From positions 1-64,000 of the forward strand of contig NZ_JXYH01000002.1 of assembly GCF_001262635.1 (NCBI RefSeq): a stretch of DNA of 64,000 nucleotides, read 5' to 3'. Of the stretch, positions 16,360 to 25,861 are shown piece after piece. The notes beneath the pieces were generated by a model that saw only the letters and a program-made list of their open reading frames with translations, searched no databases and was not told the DNA's origin. Position 1 is the first letter of the stretch. Every line of letters begins with the position of its first letter. The position numbers and the translations under genes were made by a program. The stretch comes from Aestuariivita boseongensis (GTDB lineage: Bacteria > Pseudomonadota > Alphaproteobacteria > Rhodobacterales > Rhodobacteraceae).

Positions 16360-17568
16360 ATGAACCATCCCATGTCCCGCGCCGAATTCATTGCGCTGAT
16401 CGCGATGATGTTCGCGGCGATTGCCTTTTCCATCGACGCGATGCTGCCCGCCCTGCCCGAGATCGGGCGCGAGCTCAGCCCCGACGCGATGAACAACGCG
16501 CAGCTTATCCTGACGTCTTTTGTGCTGGGTATCGGCGTGGGCACCTTCTTCACCGGCCCTCTGTCGGATGCTTTCGGCCGCAAACGCGTGATCGTGGCCG
16601 GGGCGGCGCTATACATCATCGCTGCCGCGGTGGCCTATTTCAGCACCTCGCTTGAGGTCGTTCTGGCTGCCCGCGTGGTGCAGGGGCTGGGGGCCGCCGC
16701 ACCGCGGATCGTGTCGCTGGCGGTCGTGCGCGACCTTTACGCGGGGCGCGAAATGGCGCGCATCGTCTCCATTGCGATGATGATCTTCACGATCTTTCCC
16801 GCCTTTGCCCCGCTGATGGGTGCAGGCATCATCGCGCTGGCGGGCTGGCGGTCGATCTTTCTGGCCTTCATCCTGTTTGCCTGCATCTTTGTCACCTGGA
16901 TGTGGCTGCGCCTGCCCGAGTCGCTGGCGATGGAAAACCGCCGCCCCTTCCGCGCGCATCTTCTCTGGGCTGCGGTGAAAGAGATGTTTGCCCATCCCGC
17001 GGTGCGCATGTCGATCCTGGTGCAATCGCTCTGCCTGGCGATCCTGTTTCTGATGCTGTCGCTTGTGCACCCCGTCTATGAGGTGATCTTCGACCGCGCC
17101 GAAACCTTCCCCTATTGGTTTGGCGCCATCGCCGCGGTCTCGGCCAGTGGCAGTTTCGTCAACGCCGCATTGGTGGTGCGCGTGGGCATGCGACGCATGG
17201 TAACCTGGTCGCTGGGTCTGCAGGTGATCCTTGCCGGTGCCATGGTGCCGGTGGGCATGTCGAACATGGATGGCACGACGCTGTTTGCGCTGTTCCTTTT
17301 GTGGCAGTCCTATGTGTTCTTCATGGCCGGCACCACGATGGGCAATCTCAACGCCATCGCGATGGAACCGATGGGCCATATCGCGGGCATGGCAGCCTCC
17401 ACCATCTCGGGCATTGCCACGATTTCGGCAGCGGCCATCGCAGCACCCATCGGGCTGACCTTCAACGGATCCCTCTTTCCGCTGACATTTGGCATTTTCG
17501 TACTTGCTGCGATAGGCTTTGGATTGATGCTGCAAATGGGCCGGGTGGAAAGGCGCCTGACTGCCTGA
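16360..17568 (+). CDS. MFS exporter, Bcr/CflA drug-resistance type
   Basis: A 402-residue, 12-TM major facilitator. The motif-A segment GPLSDAFGRKRVI (about 62-75) and the early Asp in AFSIDAMLPALPEI are typical of the DHA1 Bcr/CflA branch, which exports bicyclomycin, chloramphenicol-like compounds or small metabolites. The ATG at 16360 was preferred to an in-frame TTG at 16342. It lies 48 bp after the K+ channel gene and 18 bp before the TPR gene. The natural substrate is unknown. Confidence 0.87.
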   Translation: MNHPMSRAEFIALIAMMFAAIAFSIDAMLPALPEIGRELSPDAMNNAQLILTSFVLGIGVGTFFTGPLSDAFGRKRVIVAGAALYIIAAAVAYFSTSLEVVLAARVVQGLGAAAPRIVSLAVVRDLYAGREMARIVSIAMMIFTIFPAFAPLMGAGIIALAGWRSIFLAFILFACIFVTWMWLRLPESLAMENRRPFRAHLLWAAVKEMFAHPAVRMSILVQSLCLAILFLMLSLVHPVYEVIFDRAETFPYWFGAIAAVSASGSFVNAALVVRVGMRRMVTWSLGLQVILAGAMVPVGMSNMDGTTLFALFLLWQSYVFFMAGTTMGNLNAIAMEPMGHIAGMAASTISGIATISAAAIAAPIGLTFNGSLFPLTFGIFVLAAIGFGLMLQMGRVERRLTA

Positions 17569-17586
17569 GGCACAAGGGGACAGATT

Positions 17587-19251
17587 ATGGACGACTATTA
17601 TGATCTTGGCAGCTATTCCTGCCCGATCACAACCACTTCGGCCGACGCGCAGCTTTGGTTCGACCGGGGCCTGATCTGGACCTATGGCTATAACCATGAA
17701 GAGGCGGTGAAATGCTTTCAGAAAGCCGCCGCCGCCGATCCCATGTGTGCCATGGCGTGGTGGGGCATCGCCTATGCCTCTGGCCCCAATTACAACATGC
17801 CGTGGGAGCTTTTTGACGATCAGGGCCGGGCCGAGGCGCTGGCCACATCCCACGCCGCCACGCAAGAGGCACTTTCGCGCCTGGACGGTGTCACCGGCCC
17901 CGAAGCCGCGCTGATCCGCGCCCTGCCCGACCGCTATCCGCAGGCCGATCTGGCCCAGGATATGGATCGGTGGAACCACGACTTCGCCGACGCCATGCGC
18001 GCAGCCTTCGCCCAACAGCCCGATCATCTGGACCTGCGCACGATCTATGCCGAGGCGCTTTTGAACCTCACCCCGTGGAATATGTGGGATCTGGCCAAAG
18101 GCGGACCCGCCGAAGGGGCCGCAACGCTGGAATGCCAGAAGGTTCTGGAAGACGCGATGGAGGGTCAGCCGGGTGCCATGGCCCATCCGGGGCTCTTGCA
18201 TCTTTACGTCCACCTGATGGAGATGTCCCCGACCCCGGAAAAAGCGCTGAAAGCAGGTGACGTGCTGCGCACGCTTTGCCCCGACGCGGGCCATCTGGTG
18301 CACATGCCCACCCATATCGATGTGCTGTGTGGTCAGTATCGCGACGTGGTCTACTGGAACCAGAAAGCGGTCGAGGCGGATCTGAAATATTACGCCCGTG
18401 AAGGGGCGTTCAATATCTATACCGGCTACCGCCAGCACAATTACCATTTCATCATGTATGGCGCGCTGTTTCTGGGCCAGATCGAACCGGCGCTGGAGGC
18501 CGTGCGCGGCATGGCCGACACCACGCCCGAAGACATGCTGCGGATCAAAAGCCCGCCAATGGCCGACTATTTCGAAAGCTACCTGGCGATGGAGCCGCAT
18601 ATCCTTGTCCGCTTCGGCCGCTGGGACGACCTGATCGCGATGGAGCCGCCCGAAGATCAGGCGCTTTACGCGACCCTCACCGCGAATGTGCATTACGCCC
18701 GCGCCGTGGCCTTCGCCGCCCTTGGCCGGGTGGAAGAGGCCGAGGCCGAGGAACAGGTCTTCCTTGCCGCCAAGGCCCGCGTGCCTGACACGCGACTGTT
18801 GCACAACAACACCGTGCAGGATCTGCTGGGCATCGCGGTTGAAATGCTGCGCGGAGAGATTGAGTACCGCAAAGGCAATTACGACGCGGCCTTCGCCCAT
18901 CTCCGTCGGTCGGTCCAGATTGACGACACCCTGCCCTATGACGAACCCTGGGGCTGGATGCAGCCCACGCGCCATGCGCTTGGGGCGCTCTTGTTCGAAC
19001 AGGGCCGCGTGGACGAGGCCGAAGCCGTCTACCGCGAGGATCTGGGCCTTGGCGGTCAGCTCAGCCGCGCAACGGTGCATCCCGACAACCTGTGGTCCTT
19101 GCGCGGTCTTCACGACTGCCTGAAAGCGCGCGGTGAAACGGTCGAGATCGTCCAGATCAGGCAACGCCTCGATATCGCTCTTGCACGGGCCGACCGTGCC
19201 GTGGCGGCGTCGTGCTTCTGTGCTCAGGCGGCGATGCGTGCCGCTCAGTAG
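17587..19251 (+). CDS. Large TPR-repeat protein, function unknown
   Basis: A 554-residue cytosolic protein (no signal peptide) with TPR-like helical pairs, clearest at about 20-60 (AQLWFDRGLIWTYGYNHEEAVKCFQKA), 395-440 and 455-500 (FAHLRRSVQIDDTLPYDEPWGW, LGALLFEQGRVDEAEAVYREDL). The N-terminal half is rich in conserved aromatic and proline residues (AMAWWGIAYASGPNYN), which defines a widespread family of unknown role. The ATG at 17587 follows AAGGGGACAGATT. A weak hairpin (GCGCAG/CTGCGC) just after the stop may help end transcription. Confidence 0.75.
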   Translation: MDDYYDLGSYSCPITTTSADAQLWFDRGLIWTYGYNHEEAVKCFQKAAAADPMCAMAWWGIAYASGPNYNMPWELFDDQGRAEALATSHAATQEALSRLDGVTGPEAALIRALPDRYPQADLAQDMDRWNHDFADAMRAAFAQQPDHLDLRTIYAEALLNLTPWNMWDLAKGGPAEGAATLECQKVLEDAMEGQPGAMAHPGLLHLYVHLMEMSPTPEKALKAGDVLRTLCPDAGHLVHMPTHIDVLCGQYRDVVYWNQKAVEADLKYYAREGAFNIYTGYRQHNYHFIMYGALFLGQIEPALEAVRGMADTTPEDMLRIKSPPMADYFESYLAMEPHILVRFGRWDDLIAMEPPEDQALYATLTANVHYARAVAFAALGRVEEAEAEEQVFLAAKARVPDTRLLHNNTVQDLLGIAVEMLRGEIEYRKGNYDAAFAHLRRSVQIDDTLPYDEPWGWMQPTRHALGALLFEQGRVDEAEAVYREDLGLGGQLSRATVHPDNLWSLRGLHDCLKARGETVEIVQIRQRLDIALARADRAVAASCFCAQAAMRAAQ

Positions 19252-19410
19252 AGCGCAGCCAGAACGTCCTGCGCATAAGCGCGTGACCCAAGGTCATACG
19301 CTCGGAACACTCCAAAATGTCGACTTCGCGTTGCTTCGGATTGCGTTGGCAAACGTCCTGCCGTACCACTACCTTGTACAATCATGAGTAGAACAAGGAA
19401 CACAACACTT

Positions 19411-19968
19411 ATGTACGGAAGCCTGAAACTTGCCCTGGGATTCTGCCTTGCCTTTGCGCTGACGGCCTGCGGGGATACAACGGCCACAACTGCATCGAAA
19501 GCACCGGCTGCCACAGCGACGTACAAGGTCAACGCGCTCACGATCTCTGTATCAGAAGACGTCCGCGTCAACGAACTGCCCCGGTTCAAGAACGAGCCAA
19601 AGGAACAGACGGTCGAGACGCTGAAATCCTATCTCACCCGTGCAATGCAGACTAATTTTGTACCGGCCTTCACCGGACAGACACCCGTTAATGTCGAGGC
19701 CCAGGTCACCGGCGTGCAAATGGCCACAGATGGTGGCGTCGTGCTGATGGGAGCGAACAGCCGGATGTCCGGAAACGTAATCCTGCGCGATGCGCGCAGC
19801 GGAGAAGTGATTGCCGTTCAAAATGTGACCGGCGTATCCGGTGCGATGACGGGATCAGGCTTTGGCATTCTTGTTGCGATGGCTGTGAATTCAAACACCA
19901 GCCCTGAAAAGCGCTATACAGAAGTGACAGATAGCTTTTCCAAACAAGCACTTGAGTCAATAAACTGA
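19411..19968 (+). CDS. Putative lipoprotein, function unknown
   Basis: A 185-residue exported protein with a lipoprotein signal: positively charged start, hydrophobic core LALGFCLAFA and lipobox LTAC at about 16-19. The mature part has no motif I recognise. It is predicted to be an alpha/beta domain with a conserved-looking GSGFGILVA stretch near the C-terminus. The ATG at 19411 is chosen because it gives a compact signal peptide and follows AAGGAAC. The in-frame ATG at 19384 would add nine residues. It stands alone and ends at a hairpin shared with the convergent lipoprotein gene. Confidence 0.75.
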   Translation: MYGSLKLALGFCLAFALTACGDTTATTASKAPAATATYKVNALTISVSEDVRVNELPRFKNEPKEQTVETLKSYLTRAMQTNFVPAFTGQTPVNVEAQVTGVQMATDGGVVLMGANSRMSGNVILRDARSGEVIAVQNVTGVSGAMTGSGFGILVAMAVNSNTSPEKRYTEVTDSFSKQALESIN

Positions 19969-19977
19969 CTTGACCTC

Positions 19978-20003
19978 AGCGGGAGGGCGATGGCCCTCCC
20001 GCT
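19978..20003. terminator. Hairpin between two convergent lipoprotein genes
   Basis: An 11-bp perfect stem, AGCGGGAGGGC / GCCCTCCCGCT, with a 4-nt loop, placed between the plus-strand stop at 19968 and the minus-strand stop at 20030. There is no U-tract on either side, so it is a likely bidirectional stop or mRNA-end stabiliser rather than a textbook intrinsic terminator. Confidence 0.55.
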
Positions 20004-20029
20004 CCCTGTCTCAGTTCGAGAATTTGAAC

Positions 20030-20404
20030 CTAGGCGGCATCTGACAAAGGTGGCGCGAAACGGGCGCAGCTGTTTCCTTCATATTGCGTCGACACCACAA
20101 CGCCCTGAGAAACCTGTGCGGTTAGAGTACAGCTGACCGTGTTCGTTTGATTGCGATAACCGATCGTGACCCACGTTCCATTCCGCAGACTCTGGATCGG
20201 TATCCGGGTCACATAGCTGTTCTTGTAGGTCCAGATCGCCTGTTTGCGGTCCTGCGCCGAAGGGCGTCCAATGGCTGCAGACACATCCGACAAGGGTTTG
20301 CCAACAAACTGTGCCTTGCGCGCTTCCATCTCTTCAGCCGGTACGCCGCACCCGGCAAGAAAAAGGGCCACCGTCAAACCGGCCACGGCAATCGAAATCT
20401 TCAC
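20030..20404 (-). CDS. Small putative lipoprotein, function unknown
   Basis: A 124-residue exported protein with GTG start at 20404, Shine-Dalgarno AAGGAG, a short signal (MKISIAVAGLTVALFLAGC) and lipobox LAGC with Cys19. The mature domain, FVGKPLSDVSAAIGRPSAQDRKQAIWTYKN in outline, resembles small outer-membrane-assembly-like (SmpA/BamE-type) domains. These also begin with a G-x-(S/T)-x-x-x-V/I-x-x-x-x-G-x-P pattern. That similarity is only suggestive. It is probably tethered to the outer membrane. Confidence 0.7.
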   Translation of the reverse strand: MKISIAVAGLTVALFLAGCGVPAEEMEARKAQFVGKPLSDVSAAIGRPSAQDRKQAIWTYKNSYVTRIPIQSLRNGTWVTIGYRNQTNTVSCTLTAQVSQGVVVSTQYEGNSCARFAPPLSDAA

Positions 20405-20581
20405 TGAGTTGCTCCTTTGATTTTGGCAGTATCGGTCAAAGCAGATTTCAGCTTAAACGGGAATGCAAGATCCAGATGCCTATTGCGACGTATTGACAGA
20501 GCCGCCCGTCGCCGGCGGCAGTTGCGCGTCAAAAGCAGCACAGTCGGTGCGCGCCTGATGCACAGATTGTGCACAGTGTTT

Positions 20582-23500
20582 TCAGCCCGTTTTCTGCGCC
20601 TTTTTCTTCTTGGCGACCACCTTCTCTGCCAGATCCCGGGCGATGGCAAAGGCGCCCTTGATCTTGTCGGCATCGTTCTTCCAGTCGCGCCGGACCACGA
20701 TCTTGTTGTCCTTGACCTTGGCCAGTCCTTTCTGCGCCTGGATGAATTCCACCAACCCTTCGGGCGAGGCGAATTTGTCGTTGTGGAACTGGATCGTCGC
20801 GCCTTTCGGCCCGCCATCCAGCTTGGAGATCCCGGCCTTCTTGCACATCGCCTTGATGCGCACGACCAGCATCAGCGTGTTCACCTCGCGCGGCAGTTTC
20901 CCAAAGCGGTCGATCAGCTCGGCGGCAAAGCCTTCCAGTTCAACTTTGGACGACAAGCTGCTGAGGCGCCTGTACAATCCCAGCCGCACATCCAGATCGG
21001 GGACATAATCTTCGGGGATCAGGACCGGCACGCCCAGATTGATCTGCGGGGCCCATTGATCGTCGGCATCGCTTAGCCCTTCCAACTCGCCTGCCTTGAT
21101 CTTGGCAATCGCCTCTTCCAGCATCGACTGGTAGAGCTCATAGCCCACATCGCGCATCTGGCCCGACTGTTCCTCGCCCAGCAGGTTGCCCGCCCCGCGG
21201 ATGTCGAGGTCTTGCGAGGCCAGCGTGAACCCCGCCCCCAACGTATCGAGAGAGCCCAATACGCGAAGCCGTTTTTCCGCAGCTGGTGTCAGTTTCGCGC
21301 GCGGTTTCGTCGTCAAATACGCATATGCCCGCGTTTTCGAGCGTCCGACCCTGCCCCGGATCTGATAAAGCTGCGCCAGTCCGAACATATCCGCGCGATG
21401 CACAATCATCGTGTTGGCAGTCGGGATATCCAGACCCGATTCCACGATCGTCGTCGCCAGAAGCACGTCATATTTGCCGTCGTAAAAGGCGTTCATCCGG
21501 TCATCCAGCTCACCGGCGGCCATCTGACCATGGGCGGTGATCACGCTGACCTCTGGGACCTGTTCGCGCAAAAACTCTTCGATTTCAGGCAGATCGGTGA
21601 TGCGCGGCACGACATAGAAACTTTGACCGCCCCGGTAATGCTCTCTTAACAACGCCTCGCGTATGGTCACTGCATCGAACGGGCTGACATAGGTACGAAT
21701 GGCCAGCCGGTCGACAGGCGGCGTGCCGATAATCGACAGATCGCGCACGCCCGTCAGGCTCAGTTGCAGGGTCCGCGGGATGGGCGTCGCGGTAAGGGTC
21801 AGAACGTGAATGTCTGATCGCAGTTGTTTCAGCCGCTCCTTATGGGCCACACCGAAATGCTGTTCCTCGTCAATGATCAGCAGGCCCAATGACTTGAACG
21901 AGATGCCTTTGGCCAGAAGGGCATGGGTGCCGATGACGATATCGACGGTGCCATCGGCCATGCCCTTGCGCGTGGCCGCGGCGTCCTTGGCCGACACAAA
22001 CCGGCTGAGTTGCCGGACGCGAACGGGAAAGCCCCGGAAGCGGTCGGCGAAACTGGCATAGTGCTGGCGCGCCAGCAGGGTCGTCGGCGCAATCACCGCG
22101 ACCTGCATGCCCGACATCGCCGCCACGAAGGCCGCGCGCATGGCCACTTCGGTCTTGCCAAAGCCCACATCGCCGCAAACCAGCCGGTCCATCGGCTGCC
22201 CGGCGGACATGTCCTCCAGCACGTCGGAAATCGCGCTCAGTTGGTCGTCCGTCTCTTGATAGGGGAACCGCGCGGAAAACGCCTCCCAGGCGTGATGCTC
22301 GGGCTCCAGGACCGGGGCGCGGCGCAAGGCGCGCTCGGCGGCGACGCGGATCAGCCTGTCGGCCATCTCGCGGATGCGCTCTTTCAGCTTGGCTTTCTTG
22401 GCCTGCCACGCGCCCCCGCCCAGCCGGTCCAGAAGACCTTCCTCATGCCCGTATTTGGAGAGTAGCTCGATATTCTCGACCGGCAGGTAAAGCTTTGAGT
22501 CTTCGGCGTATTCCAGCAAAAGACACTCATGCGCAGCGCCTGCCGCCGTCACCACCTCCATACCGCGATACCGGCCGATCCCGTGATCAACATGCACCAC
22601 AAGATCGCCGGGTGACAGCGATTGCGCTTCGGTCAGGAAATTCTCTGCCTTGCGGCGTTTCTTCGGCGCACGGATCAGCCTGTCGCCCAGCACATCCTGT
22701 TCGCTGATCACGGTCATTTCGGGCGTTTCGAACCCGTGTTCCAGCGCCCAGACGGCCAGATGCAGACCGCGCTTCCCGATGCGCGTGCCGTTCGGGATTG
22801 CAATGGCCTCAGCCAGGCCCTCATCCTCGATCAGGCCCGACAGCCGCTCCCGCGCGCCTTCGGAATAGCTTGCAATCACCACCGGGCCCTTCTCGAGCCG
22901 CGCTTTCACATGATCCGCCAAAGCCCCGAAAAGGCTCAGATTTTCTTGCTGCCGCTCAGGCGCGAAGTTCCGTCCGATGCGCCCGCCCGCGTCAATCACC
23001 CCCGGACCGCCGGCCTGTGGCAGGGCCGAGAACTGCAGCACCCGCACCCCGTCCACGGCTTTGTCCCAGGCCGCCTCATCGAGATAGAGCACGCCCGGCG
23101 GGACGGGTTTGTAAACGCTGTCCAGCCGGGATTTGTTCTCCAACGCCAGCTTGCGCGTTTCATACTGATCGGCGATCCCCTCCCACCGGGAAATGCGTGC
23201 CGGTTCAAGCTGGTCATCCAGCGTCACCGTCGCGCCGGGAAGGTAATCGAACAGCGTCTCAAGCCGGTTATGGAAGAAGGGCAGCCAATGCTCCATCCCC
23301 TGATGCTTGCGCCCGGCGCTCACCGCCTCGTAAAGCGGATCGTCGGAACCGGCGGCCCCGAATTCCAGCCGGTAATTCTGCCGAAACCGAGTCACAGCGG
23401 CCTCGTCCAGAATGATCTCGCTCACCGGGGCCAGCTCGACCACGTCCAGTTTTTCGGTCGTTCTTTGCGTGGCCGGATCGAACCGGCGCGCGCCGTCCAG

Positions 23501-24058
23501 AACGTCGCCAAAGAAATCCAGCCGCACCGGCCCCCCTTCCCCCGGCGGATAGATGTCGATGATGCCGCCCCTGATGGCGTAATCACCCGGTTCCATCACC
23601 GTCGGGCTTTGGGAAAAGCCCATGCGGACAAGAAATTGGCGCAGAACCTCTTCATTCACGCGATGGCCCACGCGCGCGGTGAAGGCCGCTTCGCGCAAAA
23701 CCTCGCGGGCCGGCACATATTGCGTGGCCGCGTTCAGCGTGGTCAGCACCACGAACCGGTCTGGCATCGCCCCATGGGCCAGGGCCGCCAGCGCCGCCAT
23801 GCGCATGGCCGAGATATCGGCATTGGGCGACACCCGGTCGAAGGGCAGACAATCCCAGGCGGGAAACGTCAGAACCGGCATTTCGGGGGCGAAGAAGGCC
23901 AGCGCCTCGGCCATGGCGGCCAGGCGTTTGTCGTCACGCGCCACATGCAGCACGGGGCCCTTGGCGCGTGCCAGTTCGTCGATGATCAGCCGGGCGTCAA
24001 AACCTTCGGGCGCGCCGCCGACGCGGATATGTTTGGGATCAGCCATCTGCATCGTCAC
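20582..24058 (-). CDS. mfd: Transcription-repair coupling factor Mfd
   Basis: A DNA translocase that displaces stalled RNA polymerase and recruits UvrA. The 1158-residue protein (family 1130-1180) shows the UvrB-like N-terminal region, the RNA-polymerase-interaction domain with the VVHVDHGIGRYRGME segment, the RecG-like helicase with Walker A GDVGFGKTEVAMRAA, DEEQHFGV (box II), the TATPIPRTLQLSLTGVRDLSII stretch, the QIRGRVGRS motif and the C-terminal TRCF domain. GTG (24058) or the ATG four codons later may be the start. About 175 bp between it and the next leftward gene hold small inverted repeats (20502-20520, 20559-20573) of unknown meaning. Confidence 0.97.
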   Translation of the reverse strand: MTMQMADPKHIRVGGAPEGFDARLIIDELARAKGPVLHVARDDKRLAAMAEALAFFAPEMPVLTFPAWDCLPFDRVSPNADISAMRMAALAALAHGAMPDRFVVLTTLNAATQYVPAREVLREAAFTARVGHRVNEEVLRQFLVRMGFSQSPTVMEPGDYAIRGGIIDIYPPGEGGPVRLDFFGDVLDGARRFDPATQRTTEKLDVVELAPVSEIILDEAAVTRFRQNYRLEFGAAGSDDPLYEAVSAGRKHQGMEHWLPFFHNRLETLFDYLPGATVTLDDQLEPARISRWEGIADQYETRKLALENKSRLDSVYKPVPPGVLYLDEAAWDKAVDGVRVLQFSALPQAGGPGVIDAGGRIGRNFAPERQQENLSLFGALADHVKARLEKGPVVIASYSEGARERLSGLIEDEGLAEAIAIPNGTRIGKRGLHLAVWALEHGFETPEMTVISEQDVLGDRLIRAPKKRRKAENFLTEAQSLSPGDLVVHVDHGIGRYRGMEVVTAAGAAHECLLLEYAEDSKLYLPVENIELLSKYGHEEGLLDRLGGGAWQAKKAKLKERIREMADRLIRVAAERALRRAPVLEPEHHAWEAFSARFPYQETDDQLSAISDVLEDMSAGQPMDRLVCGDVGFGKTEVAMRAAFVAAMSGMQVAVIAPTTLLARQHYASFADRFRGFPVRVRQLSRFVSAKDAAATRKGMADGTVDIVIGTHALLAKGISFKSLGLLIIDEEQHFGVAHKERLKQLRSDIHVLTLTATPIPRTLQLSLTGVRDLSIIGTPPVDRLAIRTYVSPFDAVTIREALLREHYRGGQSFYVVPRITDLPEIEEFLREQVPEVSVITAHGQMAAGELDDRMNAFYDGKYDVLLATTIVESGLDIPTANTMIVHRADMFGLAQLYQIRGRVGRSKTRAYAYLTTKPRAKLTPAAEKRLRVLGSLDTLGAGFTLASQDLDIRGAGNLLGEEQSGQMRDVGYELYQSMLEEAIAKIKAGELEGLSDADDQWAPQINLGVPVLIPEDYVPDLDVRLGLYRRLSSLSSKVELEGFAAELIDRFGKLPREVNTLMLVVRIKAMCKKAGISKLDGGPKGATIQFHNDKFASPEGLVEFIQAQKGLAKVKDNKIVVRRDWKNDADKIKGAFAIARDLAEKVVAKKKKAQKTG

Positions 24059-24079
24059 ATGGGTTTCGCGCAGGGCGCG

Positions 24080-24610
24080 TCAACCGCCCAATGGCCCAAT
24101 TGACAGGTTCTGATACATCCCCCAAACCGAGGTGATGAAGATCGAAACTGTGCCCAGGATCTGCGTGCCCAGCCGTTGGCGGGCCAGGATTTTGCACAGG
24201 TCGTCCGCCGAAGGGGTTTCATGTTCAAGCCGTTGCGCCGTGCGCAGGCTTTGCAATGCCACAAGGCAGATCGGGAAGGTCAGAAGGAACAGGGCCTGCG
24301 CGAATTCCACCCAATAGACCCAGCCCAGCATCACCAGCCCGGTCATCATGAAACAGGTAAACCCGAAAATCCAAAGGCCAGACACACGCGCGATCATTAG
24401 GATGCGGTTCACATTCACCTGCGCAATGGCGACCAGATCCGCCGCGGCGCGGCCCGATTTGTCACGCCGTGCGCGCGCGACCATGTCGAAGGGCACGCCC
24501 AACACCCAATGGCTGGCCGATGACCACATAACCGCAAGTGCAATCCAGAACCACAGGTTCGAGAAGGACCGCATGTCGATCAGTTCGAAGAGCTCTTGAT
24601 ACCAATTCAC
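24080..24610 (-). CDS. Conserved four-TM membrane protein of Rhodobacterales
   Basis: A 176-residue integral membrane protein. Hydrophobic segments are visible at about 18-38 (NLWFWIALAVMWSSASHWVLGVP), 68-90, 92-115 and 150-168. GTG at 24610 gives the start VNWYQELFELIDMRSFSNLWFW in outline, while an ATG at 24574 is also possible. The longer frame to 24913 overlaps hemB and is not credible. Similar proteins in this order have been labelled 'component of SufBCD complex' in annotations, but nothing here supports a role in Fe-S assembly. It is divergent from hemB and 21 bp upstream of mfd. Confidence 0.7.
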   Translation of the reverse strand: MNWYQELFELIDMRSFSNLWFWIALAVMWSSASHWVLGVPFDMVARARRDKSGRAAADLVAIAQVNVNRILMIARVSGLWIFGFTCFMMTGLVMLGWVYWVEFAQALFLLTFPICLVALQSLRTAQRLEHETPSADDLCKILARQRLGTQILGTVSIFITSVWGMYQNLSIGPLGG

Positions 24611-24719
24611 GCGGAAAACCTGGGTTGCACAGATGCCTTTCAAGGCCGGGTGGGACCGGCTCTTGTGATGGGGGCTAATCCATGCCACCCAATAGGAAAA
24701 TGTGCAAGGAGCCTTTGCG

Positions 24720-25721
24720 ATGAAACCGACTGTCGCCCCCTTCCCTCTGGCCCGTCTGCGCCGCGCGCGCCAAAGTGAAGCCATTCGCGGCCTGGTGCGC
24801 GAAAATACCCTGACCACGGACGATCTGATCTGGCCGGTTTTCGTGCGCGATGGCGAAGGGGTTGAGGAACCCGTCCCCTCGATGCCCGGGGTGATGCGCC
24901 GGTCGGTCGACAAGATCGTTGAGGCCGCGAAGGAAGCGCGCGATCTGGGGATCCCGGCGATCTGCCTTTTTCCCTATACCGACCCAGCGCTGAAAACCGA
25001 GGATTGCGCCGAAGCCTGGAACCCCGACAACCTGTCAAACCGCGCCACCCGCGCCATCAAGGCCCAGGTGCCGGGCATTGCCGTGATGACCGATGTGGCG
25101 CTCGATCCTTACAACATCAACGGCCATGACGGCTTTGTTGAAAATGGCGAGGTCGTCAATGACCGCACGGTCGAGGCGTTGGTGAAACAGACCCTCAGCC
25201 AGGCCGAAGCGGGTGCCGACATCATCGGGCCAAGCGACATGATGGATGGCCGGATCGGTGCCATGCGCCGCGCGCTGGAGGAGGCAGGCCATGACAAGGT
25301 GATGATCCTGTCCTATGCCGCGAAATATGCCAGCGCATTTTACGGACCGTTCCGTGATGCCGTTGGCGCGTCAGGTGCGCTGAAAGGTGACAAGAAAACC
25401 TATCAGCAGGATCCGGCAAATTCGAACGAGGCGCTGCGCCTGATCGAACGCGACCTGCAGGAAGGCGCGGATATGGTGATGATCAAACCGGGCATGCCCT
25501 ATCTGGATATCTGCCGCCGGGTGAAAGACACCTTTGGCGTGCCGACCTTCGCTTACCAGGTCTCGGGCGAATACGCGATGATCCAGGCGGCCAGCCAGAA
25601 CGGATGGATCGACGGCGAAAAGGCGATGGTCGAAAGCCTCATGTCATTCAAACGCGCGGGCTGCGACGGGATCCTGACCTATTTCGCACCTGCCGTGGCG
25701 CGTCTGCTGCGCGGCAACTGA
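24720..25721 (+). CDS. hemB: Delta-aminolevulinic acid dehydratase (porphobilinogen synthase), non-zinc type
   Basis: Condenses two 5-aminolevulinate molecules to porphobilinogen for haem, bacteriochlorophyll and cobalamin synthesis. The 333-residue protein has both active-site lysines (Lys202 in LSYAAKYASAFYG and the Schiff-base Lys256 in VMIKPGMPY). In the metal loop (about 125-138) the sequence reads DVALDPYNINGHDG. The cysteines of the zinc enzymes are replaced by Ala/Asp, so this is the Mg2+/metal-independent class typical of Rhodobacter and plants. The ATG at 24720 follows AAGGAG. It is a single-gene unit. Confidence 0.97.
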   Translation: MKPTVAPFPLARLRRARQSEAIRGLVRENTLTTDDLIWPVFVRDGEGVEEPVPSMPGVMRRSVDKIVEAAKEARDLGIPAICLFPYTDPALKTEDCAEAWNPDNLSNRATRAIKAQVPGIAVMTDVALDPYNINGHDGFVENGEVVNDRTVEALVKQTLSQAEAGADIIGPSDMMDGRIGAMRRALEEAGHDKVMILSYAAKYASAFYGPFRDAVGASGALKGDKKTYQQDPANSNEALRLIERDLQEGADMVMIKPGMPYLDICRRVKDTFGVPTFAYQVSGEYAMIQAASQNGWIDGEKAMVESLMSFKRAGCDGILTYFAPAVARLLRGN

Positions 25722-25830
25722 TACCATAGGAAGGCGGAAATCTGCCAAAGACCTACCAGATATAGGTGACAGCCCGGGTTAATCGGCGTATATTTGCCGC
25801 CAAGACCGTCAAGACAGGCGGCCACAAAGA

Positions 25831-25854
25831 TAAATCAGGCAGTAAATCAGGCAG
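25831..25854 (+). repeat. Perfect 12-bp tandem repeat at a ribosome-binding region
   Basis: TAAATCAGGCAG occurs twice head to tail, and the second copy ends 7 bp before the ATG at 25862. The only purine-rich ribosome-binding candidate (AGGCAGAGAT) is inside the second copy, so loss or gain of a unit would change the leader but not the immediate start context. Confidence 0.8.
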
Positions 25855-25861
25855 AGATATC

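Noticed and set aside
16609-19164. A very long (851-codon) open frame on the minus strand opposite the Bcr-type exporter and TPR genes
   Set aside because: It is rich in His/Arg/Gly/Gln as expected for the antisense of high-GC coding DNA, lacks any recognised domain or ribosome-binding site, and overlaps two well-supported proteins.
20559-20573. Palindrome TGCACA-GAT-TGTGCA next to the mfd stop
   Set aside because: It lies downstream of mfd with no U-tract and no promoter signs, so no function can be assigned.
22622-24103. 493-codon plus-strand frame opposite mfd
   Set aside because: It is an antisense shadow of a complete mfd gene, with His/Arg/Gln-rich translation and no domain.
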